A stretch of DNA of 64,000 nt. It comes from Meira nashicola (Eukaryota > Basidiomycota > Exobasidiomycetes > Exobasidiales > Brachybasidiaceae). The stretch spans positions 686,519 through 750,518 of the forward strand of contig BCJU01000003.1 of NCBI GenBank assembly GCA_001600355.1. Direction: 5' to 3'. Under the pieces are notes generated by a model. The model did no database searches, was not told the DNA's origin, and worked only from the letters and a program-made list of their open reading frames with translations. Shown here one piece after another: positions 9,667-18,391 of the stretch. Each line of letters opens with the position of its first letter. Position 1 is the stretch's first letter. The translations under genes were made by a program, and so were the position numbers.

Positions 9667-10151
9667 CGCTAAAGCAAATGTTAAAGTGCTAGTGATGATA
9701 ACGAAGAAGAGGAGATTCAGTAAAAATTTAGTAGACAACAGATTGTTGACACGATTGATAAAGTGTATGTTGATGAGAAGATGCATACATTCGTCGCTTC
9801 TCTCTCCACTCTGACCCCGCACTAAAAAGCGAAACCGTAACTTGAAAGCGAGAATTGGCCGTAGGAATGAAATTCTACACGTCTGTATGTTAGACTACCG
9901 GATGATTCTCAGATTATTTTGAAACTTCCCGGTTCCTTCAAAAAAATGCAGTGCATGCATGCAAACATGCACACACATGCGCAGCGCCCGTAAAAAAAAG
10001 ACGAAAACAAAATGACAAAAATTAATTTTTAGATACAACAAACAAAAGTCAGTGTACCTGATTTTAGGTTTCCACCTACATACACCACCAAGAAGAGGTG
10101 TAAAAAGGGATGAGGCGGTGAAGGATTCTAAACGAAACAAAAAAAGACAAG
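9667..10151. promoter_or_regulatory. Divergent promoter of the 5-phosphatase and uridine kinase genes
   Basis: 485 bp between divergent starts. Contains alternating purine-pyrimidine ATGCATGC-type runs near 9950-9980 and A-rich tracts. No definite element was identified. Confidence 0.45.
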
Positions 10152-12089
10152 ATGAATGATAAAGGTATGCAAGCACCCGCTTCTCCTTCCATTCAAGCTA
10201 CTTCAACATATGGCAAAAATGTCGTTTTAACAGAAGCAGGTAAATCACCTTGGTATGATGCAAATGGAACGCCTAGAGAAGCATATATCGTTGGTGTGGC
10301 AGGAGGAAGTGCAAGTGGAAAGACATCAGTTGCTCGTGCGATTTTAAAACAATTAAGAAATGTACCTTGGGTTGCAATCGTTAGTCAAGATTCATTTTAT
10401 AAAAGTTTAACAAAAGCACAAAGTAAATTAGCATTCGAAAATAATTATGATTTCGATCATCCTGATGCGTTCGATTATGAAATCTTGTATGAATGTATAG
10501 AAGATCTGAAAAGAGCTCAAGCTGTAGAAATTCCAGTTTACAGTTTCGTCGAACATCAAAGGACAGCAGAAAAGAAGTACATGTATGGTGCAAGTGTCGT
10601 AATTCTGGAGGGAATCTTTGTCTTACATGATCCCGCTATTCGATCTTTGCTCGATCTCAAAATCTTCGTTCAATGTGATTCAGATTTAATGCTTGCAAGG
10701 CGTATAAAAAGAGATATGATCGAACGTGGAAGAGATTTGCACGGAATCTTGGATCAATATTTACGATTCGTAAAGCCAAGTATGGATAACTTTGTTTCGC
10801 ATACATCAAAATTTGCCGATATCATCGTTCCGGGACAAAATAATCAAGTGGCTATTGAAGTTATCTGTCAACAAATTAGAAGGCAACTTGAATTGCGCGA
10901 CGATGTTCGTCTACGACACGCTCTCTCACGCACACCAGCTACTCCTCGCCGGGAGATTGGATCACCTTTTGATACAGCTTTAAATTCTGCAGGAGGAGGT
11001 AATGGAAGTGTTTGGCATCCAGCTGGAGCTTATGTACCTTCATTGGCTACCTCTGGATCTCAAGATCAGCACAAATTGCTTACCCTTCCACTCTCTGCTC
11101 ATGAATCTTCTCATCCGCTCGAAAATGAACTTCCTCCAAACGTTCATGTTTTGAAACAGACACCTCAATTACAAGCTTTATTGACAAAGATGCATGATTT
11201 GAGCGTATTAGGTGAAGATTTCGTTTTCACAATCGATCGATTATCAACTTTAGTGATGGAAGAAAGTATGGCTTTCTTACCTTATCGTCCTAAATCGATT
11301 CAAATTCATAAAAGTGGTCAAACACATACCGGAACGGAATTAGCAGTGAAAGATATTTGTTCGGTTGCCATCTTACGTTCAGGAACAGTATTGGAAAGTT
11401 CTGCTCGTCGTGTTTTACCTGCTTTGGCTCGTGGTACAATTTTGATTCAATCACAAGCAGATGGAGAAGTACGATTATATACGATCGACTTACCTTCATT
11501 CTTGCAAAATCGTAAACGTGCACAAGATGCATGGGTTATGGTATTGGACAGTCAAATCGGAACAGGAGCTGCAGCATTGATGTGCGTAAGAGTACTTTTG
11601 GATCATGGTGTAAAGGAAGAGCATATTTTATTTTGTTGTTTACTTGCAAGTGTTAAAGGAGGTGTGCATGCAATGCAAAAAGCATTTCCACGAGTAAAGA
11701 TTATCGTAGCAGGTGTAGATCCAGATTTGAAAAGACGAATTGTATGGATTGATGACCGACCCAAAAATCGCTCAAAATCTTCCAATCGAGCAGCAGCAAA
11801 TATGCCTAAAATTCAATTAGATGCATACGATCCCACGCAAAGAGCAATGGCAGATGTAGTTGCATACAACGAAGAAAATTCATCAGGTGATGAAGAAGAC
11901 GAAAGATCAAGAAAAGCACTTCAAAGACCTTCTCAACTAACGTCACAAGCAGAAAGAAGTCCAAGTCTAAATTCGAGCAGCAGCAGAAGAAGTCGTGTCT
12001 GCTTTGCCATTTGTCCAGGAGCAGGAAATATTGGCGATCGTTATTTTGGAACGACTGCTCGTCCTACATTGGCCATGGATGCATCTTAA
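10152..12089 (+). CDS. URK1: Uridine kinase with C-terminal UPRT-like domain (URK1)
   Basis: 645 residues. Phosphorylates uridine and cytidine in pyrimidine salvage. The kinase domain (about 44-250) has the P-loop GGSASGKTS (51-59), SQDSFYKSL, YDFDHPDAFDY, and the lid region RRIKRDMIERGRDL. The C-terminal part (about 330-640) resembles uracil phosphoribosyltransferase: FLPYRP, the PRPP-loop-like LDSQIGTGAAA, and GDRYFGT near residue 630. Yeast Urk1 has the same two-domain order. The UPRT-like part is interrupted by ~80 low-complexity residues (about 537-615), described in the findings. Start is the first ATG. Confidence 0.93.
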   Translation: MNDKGMQAPASPSIQATSTYGKNVVLTEAGKSPWYDANGTPREAYIVGVAGGSASGKTSVARAILKQLRNVPWVAIVSQDSFYKSLTKAQSKLAFENNYDFDHPDAFDYEILYECIEDLKRAQAVEIPVYSFVEHQRTAEKKYMYGASVVILEGIFVLHDPAIRSLLDLKIFVQCDSDLMLARRIKRDMIERGRDLHGILDQYLRFVKPSMDNFVSHTSKFADIIVPGQNNQVAIEVICQQIRRQLELRDDVRLRHALSRTPATPRREIGSPFDTALNSAGGGNGSVWHPAGAYVPSLATSGSQDQHKLLTLPLSAHESSHPLENELPPNVHVLKQTPQLQALLTKMHDLSVLGEDFVFTIDRLSTLVMEESMAFLPYRPKSIQIHKSGQTHTGTELAVKDICSVAILRSGTVLESSARRVLPALARGTILIQSQADGEVRLYTIDLPSFLQNRKRAQDAWVMVLDSQIGTGAAALMCVRVLLDHGVKEEHILFCCLLASVKGGVHAMQKAFPRVKIIVAGVDPDLKRRIVWIDDRPKNRSKSSNRAAANMPKIQLDAYDPTQRAMADVVAYNEENSSGDEEDERSRKALQRPSQLTSQAERSPSLNSSSSRRSRVCFAICPGAGNIGDRYFGTTARPTLAMDAS

Positions 12090-12282
12090 AAAGAACAAAC
12101 ATTGTACATTATTTCATACAGACATACAAGCAAACTTTCACTAGAATGTACACAGATCATATATTTGCATAATCCACATAATGATCAACGAAAATAGAAG
12201 ACGAGAGAAAAAAGATTATATATACATATACATTTGCTATTTTGCTTTTGAATTAAGCTTTAAAGTCGTTGTGCTAAGTTAG

Positions 12283-13404
12283 TTAAGTCCGATGAACCAA
12301 ATGGCCATAATGTCCCGGAACCTTGTTTTTACATTGCTCGCAATCATCACGATAGCCCATCGTATATCGCAGCATTTGCTTACCCCCAGGAAAAGATGCT
12401 GATGACATCCCTGGAGAAGGATGTAATATACGCATTCCATCGCTACCGGGTTCAGCAGGTACGAATTGCGGTCGAGGAGATGGTGTACGAACTATACGAT
12501 CACTTCGTGAAGTTCGACGTAAAGGAGTGTTGCCTTGATCATCATGTGAAAATCTCCTTTGTAAATCTATTTCATTGGAAAGAACAGAAATAGATCGAAC
12601 AGATGAATATGTCATACTTCTACGTAAAGCATTACTTGTTTCCTGAGATGTTCCAGAACTGGACCTTTCCATCATCTTGGAACCACGTGGAGAAGAATTA
12701 CTGGAATCTGTTGAACCAAGTCCTTCCGATTGCGCTAAAGGAGAAGGTCGTATTGGCATACTAGCATTACGCAATTGTCTTGGCACCAACAAAGGTGATT
12801 GTGTGGAATCCCTTGGTAATTCTACTGCAACGGAAGAAGGACTTCCATGAGCACTTGTCATATCCATATCATCCGTGCTTCCTTCCATCTCGCTCTCTTC
12901 TTGTTTTTGTACAATATCATCAACAGATGGACTTCTGCTAATTAAACTCAAAAGATTCATTGGAGAATCTACACCATTTTCTGATGTATCATATATTCCG
13001 TTCAAAATCGCTTCACCTGTTTCCGTATCCATTTCTGCAACTCTTGACCCAAGAGATCGGAAAAAGTGCATTTCAGATTCTCTACTTCCTTCGGCAACGG
13101 CGGCGGTTGTACCAACATGTCTTCGTTTCGATCGATTTTCAAACGATTCCTCATCTTCAGATAATTCTCTCATAAAATTTGATGATAAGGAAAAATTTGA
13201 TAAATCTTCTTGAGATCTTCCATTTTCATTATTATTAAATAATGGAGCATGAATACTTCTTTGTCGTTTCCTTGCCGAGCTTGTTGGACCTGCCGTACTT
13301 AGCATACTGTTTGAAGAAGTACTGGCAATCATTCCTCCGTGTTGAAATGGCGAGCCATGTCGGCTATTGGAAGAAGAAGAAGGACTATTCAAGTCAACTT
13401 CCAT
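12283..13404 (-). CDS. Unknown Ser-rich protein with conserved C-terminal CxxC/GHYxH motif
   Basis: 373 residues, mostly disordered: many Ser, Arg and Pro, including probable phosphorylation sites (SP pairs such as SPRGS and TPSPRP). Basic patches (KRQRS, RSKRRH) could be nuclear localisation signals. The only structured-looking part is the last ~30 residues, MGYRDDCEQCKNKVPGHYGH, with C-x2-C and H-x2-H spacing that may bind zinc. I recall similar short C-terminal motifs in other fungal proteins of unknown role, but give no function. The ATG at 13404 is the first in frame. Confidence 0.8.
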   Translation of the reverse strand: MEVDLNSPSSSSNSRHGSPFQHGGMIASTSSNSMLSTAGPTSSARKRQRSIHAPLFNNNENGRSQEDLSNFSLSSNFMRELSEDEESFENRSKRRHVGTTAAVAEGSRESEMHFFRSLGSRVAEMDTETGEAILNGIYDTSENGVDSPMNLLSLISRSPSVDDIVQKQEESEMEGSTDDMDMTSAHGSPSSVAVELPRDSTQSPLLVPRQLRNASMPIRPSPLAQSEGLGSTDSSNSSPRGSKMMERSSSGTSQETSNALRRSMTYSSVRSISVLSNEIDLQRRFSHDDQGNTPLRRTSRSDRIVRTPSPRPQFVPAEPGSDGMRILHPSPGMSSASFPGGKQMLRYTMGYRDDCEQCKNKVPGHYGHLVHRT

Positions 13405-14018
13405 GATTGCAATTCCGTGGCTTTTTAGGGCGTTAGGGCGGGCGCCTTACAAACCTACTTCGTATGCCCCTTTGATTGTTTTTCCTTGTGAGCACACTCC
13501 ACCTCTTTCGTGCTACACAATTCCCTACGATCGACTTTCAGTCAACCTTAGACTATAAAATCGTTCATTAAGTTAAAAAGTTTTTCAATGAAATCCAACG
13601 ATGATGATGAAGGTGAGTGAGTACAAGACAGCAAATATTCTCATTTGAACATGGAGAATGCATCAATTGCATTGCATTCAAAGCAGGATTACAGTGTGTT
13701 TTTTTTGTTTGTTTATTTTTTTAAAAATCAAAATGCACGGACGTTTTGCATCTTCCTTTAAAACAATTTCTAACCAAAAAAAAAAAATAAGTCCGGTCCA
13801 TTTACGCGATATTAGCATTGCGTGATTGGAGAATATCTGACATGGACACACATGACGATGAAAGATTATATAGTGCGATAAGCAAAATTCAGATATGTGA
13901 TTTTTAAATAGAATACATGATTGACAAAAACCTTCTCAGATAGCTCTCGCATGAATAGCAAGTGATGTACAATTGAACGTTTGAAGATTAGATCGATTGA
14001 GGGAAAGGCCCCCTTTTT
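13405..14018. other. Intergenic region upstream of the Ser-rich gene
   Basis: 614 bp with the promoter of the Ser-rich gene and the ELF1 3' end. It contains T-rich and A-rich runs (about 13700-13790). No gene or RNA signature was seen. Confidence 0.45.
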
Positions 14019-14410
14019 TCATGAATTAACTTCTTCTGTTGCATCGATCCATTCGGAATAAACGTCTATAGGTGCTGTGAGTGAGTTTGTCCTGCAAGAA
14101 AATCTTTGACCGCATACCTTACATTCCAAATTGGCTTGTCCGTCAGCGCTACAGTGAGATAGGTCTAAGTATTAGTGATTCGTTCATAAATTTGCTCATG
14201 TAGATCAAAATTCAAAAGAGAACTTACATTTTGCAATTCACTGCTTTTTCATGCTTGCAGAAAAGACATTTGAAGACTAGTAAATAATAGCAAAAGTTAG
14301 TGGATTGTTTTTTGTTACTTGTGATTGTATCACACCGCATACATACCAACATCCAACGGTTGTACTTTTTTCGCTGCTTGGGGCTTAGTAGCCTTTTTTC
14401 GTTTACCCAT
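14019..14410 (-). CDS. ELF1: Transcription elongation factor ELF1, three exons
   Basis: A small zinc protein that travels with RNA polymerase II through nucleosomes. Exons: 14347-14410, 14228-14276 and 14019-14148, giving 80 residues. The product begins MGKRKKATKPQ, then LDVVFKCLFCKHEKAVNC, ADGQANLECKVCGQRF, and ends TAPIDVYSEWIDATEEVNS. This matches Elf1/ELOF1 from end to end, including both zinc-binding CxxC pairs (CLFC and CKVC) and the DVYSEWID block. The exons are so short that no single open frame shows the gene; I assembled it from splice sites on the minus strand. Confidence 0.96.
14149..14227 (-). other. ELF1 intron 2
   Basis: 79 bp; donor GTAAGT, branch-like ACTAAT, acceptor CTGTAG. 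Joins the exon encoding the first CxxC to the exon encoding the second. Confidence 0.93.
14277..14346 (-). other. ELF1 intron 1
   Basis: 70 bp; donor GTATGT, branch-like ACTAAC, acceptor TACTAG. Splits a Val codon (phase 1). Confidence 0.93.
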
Positions 14411-14816
14411 CTCTACCTATAGGATTGCGATCACTATTTGTAGTGTGATAGATGTTTAATTTATCGCAAAAAGATAAAGATGATGATGGTGTTTACAAGT
14501 ATGATGTCGCGCGCGACGACATTTGAGTTCTGCCATCGCAAATAATCTCAAAACTTCAATCGGCGATTGCACAATTATACGCGCCCGCCAGTGCCCTGAA
14601 ATTTTAACTCTCACAGGAAGGCGCCGGCGCCGCACTGAGTGCATACATGCACACATAGTCTATAGGAGTTAAAAATCATTTTGTCAGATGTACCTTATTC
14701 CGCCTTTGTGTTTTAAGTTTCTCTCCACATCTGTACCTCTTCCTCGACTCAACTTGAACGATAATTAGCATCATCAATAAGGTCTAAAGTTGAGCATCTT
14801 GTTTGATATTGCAAAG
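14411..14816. promoter_or_regulatory. Divergent promoter of ELF1 and the OSCA/CSC1 gene
   Basis: 406 bp between divergent starts. It contains a perfect 12-bp palindrome, GGCGCCGGCGCC, at 14620-14631 and a GC-rich patch at 14507-14520, both striking against the AT-rich surroundings. Confidence 0.5.
14620..14631. repeat. 12-bp GC palindrome in divergent promoter
   Basis: GGCGCCGGCGCC reads the same on both strands. Candidate binding site for a dimeric factor; location about 210 bp from the ELF1 ATG and 190 bp from the channel ATG. Confidence 0.5.
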
Positions 14817-17800
14817 ATGCATCAAGTCCTCTTATCTTCGTTCAAGGACTTCGATGGATTTCCTAATCCAAGTGGAGGCAATGACGGTGATAGAGATGGC
14901 GGTCCTAGATTACCTCCGAATATGCATTATGAAGGACCATGGCTTCAACAACAATTAATTCTTTCAGCAAGTATTGGAATTTTATCATTCTTAATCTTTT
15001 CATTAATCAGAAGAAGATCTCCAGCTTTATTTGCACCTCGTACAAAATTAAAAGGTTTTGCCGCACATGCAAAAGGAATTGACGATGGCGTATTCAGTTG
15101 GATTTTACCGACATTAAAAACGGACGAGATTAAAATTTTACATGTTGTTGGTTTAGATGCTGCCATTCTTCTCAATTTTTTCAAGATGGGTTTCTGGACA
15201 TTTTTATTTTTAAGCCTTTGGTCTTGTTGCGTTTTGATCCCAGTCAATTATCATGATCATGGATCGATGGAGGGTGTAGCACCGGGAGAAGAGCCACAAC
15301 CTGAAAAGCCTGGCAATTTTACAGAATTAAATTCACTACCTGGCGACCCAAGTCTACCGTGGTTATGGAGATTACCGCAACTTTCGCTTTACCATTCTAC
15401 TCATCTTTTATCGACATATATCTTTACCGCTTTGATCTTGCGATCGATATACAAAGGTTACAATAAATTTGTGCGATCCCGACAACTGTACGCGCTAGAT
15501 CTTCTGCAAAGTATTCCAGCACGAACAGTCGAAGTACGCAATTTACCTGATCACCTTCGTAAAGAAAGAGATTTGGCAGAATATTTCGAAACGATGGGAT
15601 ATGCAGTAGAGAGTACAGTTGTTGTGCGAGAAGTTAGAGGGCTTAAAGATATGCTTACCCGTCGAGCAAATGCACTTTATCAACTTGAAAAGACATGGTG
15701 TGATTGGCTTGGTAATCCAACCACTGCAGAATCTTATGACCCTGATCAAGTTTGTAAATTATCACAAGATCGTGCACATGCTCTTGCTGAGGGTGGCGAA
15801 AGGATGGTTTTCGCAGCTTATGGCGGTAATGTTTCAGGCACTGATGACGAACGGGCTCGTCTTCTCGGTACTTCCGACCAACTTCCCGATCCCGCAGCTG
15901 GAATCACTGCACCAAAAAATAAACCTAGACCAATGATGCACGTTCAATCTTGGAATCCATTTTCCAGAAAGGTTGATGCGATTACATTACTCGAAACACG
16001 CTTCCGAGTTTACGATGAATCTGTAAAGCGATTACGTTCAAAAGGCAGCAAGCCATCTTTTGTTGGATTTGTGACATTCGTTGATGCAATGAGTGCTCAA
16101 GTTGTTGTACAATCTGTTCATTATCCGATCCCAGGTTTTTGTAAAACAAATCTTGCACCTGAACCTCGTGATATCGTTTGGAGCAACGTATCAGTTCCTT
16201 CAAATGAGAGACGTGTACGACAACTTCTCGTTTCCGCCTTTACGATCGCATTATTCATCTTCTACATTCCTCCATTGACTTTCCTTGCTTCCTTACTTAG
16301 TCCGAATACGATCAAGAAGTACTTGCCCAGCTTATACGACCTTTTACGCAAAAATAGACGATTAGAAGCACTGGTAAGCACCAATTTGCCATCTGTCGTT
16401 TTGATCGGATTCAACGCTTTATTACCTCTCATCTTGGAATGGACGGCATATCTGCAAGGCATCAAAGCCCGTAGCTTGATCGAGATGAGCGTATTGAAGA
16501 GATATCATTTATTCTTGCTGATTTCCGTCATCTTCATCTTTCTAATCACATCTACTGCATTGGGAGTTCTTACGGATCTAGCTGGTAATCCGATGAGAAT
16601 CATCGATAAACTTGCCCAATCTTTACCTCAAGCACGACATTTCAGTCTCTCATACGTCGTTTTCCAATCGTTGGCTATCATTCCTTTACAACTTTTACAA
16701 CTTCCGGTCACATTTGGTCGTGCATTCGGACGATTGACGGCAAAGACACCTCGTCAACATGCTGAGCTAAATGCACCACCACAATTATATTCTGGAAGTG
16801 TCTATCCTGCCGCTTTGATCGTTTTCACATTAGGTGTACTTTATAGTATTGTGACGCCTTTGATTACTGTTTTTGCAATGATCTATTTTGCATTAGCATA
16901 TTTGGTATACAAATACAAACTTTTGTTCGTCTTTTACCGATCCTATGAATCAAGAGGACAAGCATGGCCTTTATCATCTATGCGTTGCCTTTGGGCTTTA
17001 TTACTCTTTCAAATCTTTCAACTTTCCCTCTTTTCGGTTCGCAAGCAATTATTATTATCAACTTTGACATTACCTTTAATCGCTTTCACTTTTTGGTTTC
17101 ATCATTATCTCAATCGTACATTCACAGAATTGAGCGAATACGTAAGCTTGAGTAGCATTGCCGAAATTAATAAGCCAAGTTTACAACCTGGAACAGGAAA
17201 AGCTCAAGCCACTTTAGCACCTTCAGCAGAGATTGCCAATGCGGTAGCCAACAATGGATCAACTACGAATCAAAACATGAAAAAGCAATTGGTCGATCAA
17301 CAGAGAAATCCAATCGTAGCTCTTCGAGCAGAAGCATTAGATGGAATCGATCCAAGCGAAACAGTGTTGTCCCGAAAGAGGTATTCGACAAAAGATGAAA
17401 CGTTATTCATTGCACAAAAAGATCGTCATACAGATTATAGAGAACCTCCAGCAGGAGGATATTATTATGGTATTCTGAATACCGGTAGAAGAAGGTATGG
17501 TCATCCTGCCGTTGCTGGTATATTGCCTGATGTTTGGCCTCCTGTACGTGTAGAAGATGACGATGAGAAGGAAGATAATTATCAAAACCTTTCAAACGAT
17601 CAAGATCCCTCTCAGCCAGACTCTGCTGCTGCTGCTTTACCTGGAGATAATAGCGATCGAGGATCATTGACGGGCGGCGGCGGTGGTGGTAGTGTGTTAG
17701 GAAGAACGCGCAGACAAAGTAGACCACATGAAGCTGTTGTAGTTTCATTAAGAAAACGCAGATCATCTTTAATTCATTCGCCAAGTTTATCAAACGTATC

Positions 17801-18227
17801 TGGACGTAATCGTAAAATTTCATCGCAAGAAGCTGGAGGTGGAGGATCAGGAATTAGTGGATTACCATCTTCAACTAATACTTCTACTGATTTAGCTGGA
17901 AAATCAACAGTTTCATTCCCTCAGCAAAGACAACAAAGACAGCATCCACAAGAAATTCTTGATGAATCATGTGAAGAGCCAGAACATCAACATGAAGATC
18001 CAAATCAAGTTTGGGGAACAACAAGTAGAAGTCGTTTACCATCTACGGCAGAACAAATTGAAGATGATCAAGATGAAACCCAAAGGATCGATGAATCACA
18101 ACAAGATCTTGATATCGAAAATGATGACGATGAAGATGACGAATCGGAAGAAACGGCAGGAGTTTATATGCATCGTAATGTACGTCAAACGATGCCTCCA
18201 GGTTCTTTCCCTGGTTTTGAAGATTAG
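14817..18227 (+). CDS. OSCA/TMEM63 (CSC1/RSN1-like, DUF221) cation channel
   Basis: 1136 residues from the ATG at 14817; the frame opens nine codons earlier but from a non-ATG codon. Members are osmotic or mechanical stress-gated cation channels. N-terminal helices (LQQQLILSASIGILSFLIF and LLNFFKMGFWTFLFLSLW) precede a cytosolic RNA-recognition-like region with RTVEVRNLPDHLR. The RSN1 core begins at NERRVRQLLVSAFTIALFIF and includes the usual series of about seven helices, ending near WFHHYLNRTF. The last ~350 residues are disordered, with poly-Gly, Gln-rich and acidic runs, longer than in yeast Csc1 (782 residues). Confidence 0.9.
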   Translation: MHQVLLSSFKDFDGFPNPSGGNDGDRDGGPRLPPNMHYEGPWLQQQLILSASIGILSFLIFSLIRRRSPALFAPRTKLKGFAAHAKGIDDGVFSWILPTLKTDEIKILHVVGLDAAILLNFFKMGFWTFLFLSLWSCCVLIPVNYHDHGSMEGVAPGEEPQPEKPGNFTELNSLPGDPSLPWLWRLPQLSLYHSTHLLSTYIFTALILRSIYKGYNKFVRSRQLYALDLLQSIPARTVEVRNLPDHLRKERDLAEYFETMGYAVESTVVVREVRGLKDMLTRRANALYQLEKTWCDWLGNPTTAESYDPDQVCKLSQDRAHALAEGGERMVFAAYGGNVSGTDDERARLLGTSDQLPDPAAGITAPKNKPRPMMHVQSWNPFSRKVDAITLLETRFRVYDESVKRLRSKGSKPSFVGFVTFVDAMSAQVVVQSVHYPIPGFCKTNLAPEPRDIVWSNVSVPSNERRVRQLLVSAFTIALFIFYIPPLTFLASLLSPNTIKKYLPSLYDLLRKNRRLEALVSTNLPSVVLIGFNALLPLILEWTAYLQGIKARSLIEMSVLKRYHLFLLISVIFIFLITSTALGVLTDLAGNPMRIIDKLAQSLPQARHFSLSYVVFQSLAIIPLQLLQLPVTFGRAFGRLTAKTPRQHAELNAPPQLYSGSVYPAALIVFTLGVLYSIVTPLITVFAMIYFALAYLVYKYKLLFVFYRSYESRGQAWPLSSMRCLWALLLFQIFQLSLFSVRKQLLLSTLTLPLIAFTFWFHHYLNRTFTELSEYVSLSSIAEINKPSLQPGTGKAQATLAPSAEIANAVANNGSTTNQNMKKQLVDQQRNPIVALRAEALDGIDPSETVLSRKRYSTKDETLFIAQKDRHTDYREPPAGGYYYGILNTGRRRYGHPAVAGILPDVWPPVRVEDDDEKEDNYQNLSNDQDPSQPDSAAAALPGDNSDRGSLTGGGGGGSVLGRTRRQSRPHEAVVVSLRKRRSSLIHSPSLSNVSGRNRKISSQEAGGGGSGISGLPSSTNTSTDLAGKSTVSFPQQRQQRQHPQEILDESCEEPEHQHEDPNQVWGTTSRSRLPSTAEQIEDDQDETQRIDESQQDLDIENDDDEDDESEETAGVYMHRNVRQTMPPGSFPGFED

Positions 18228-18391
18228 AAAAAGACGATTTGGACGAAATAAGATATAATGATAGCATACGAACATTTGTGATGACCTAAAAATGAACATC
18301 TTTTATACGATCATTCAATATCTCAGCGTGACAAATAACAGAAAAATAATGATTAAAAGTACAATGATTGATAGTGTTACAATGCTATTCT

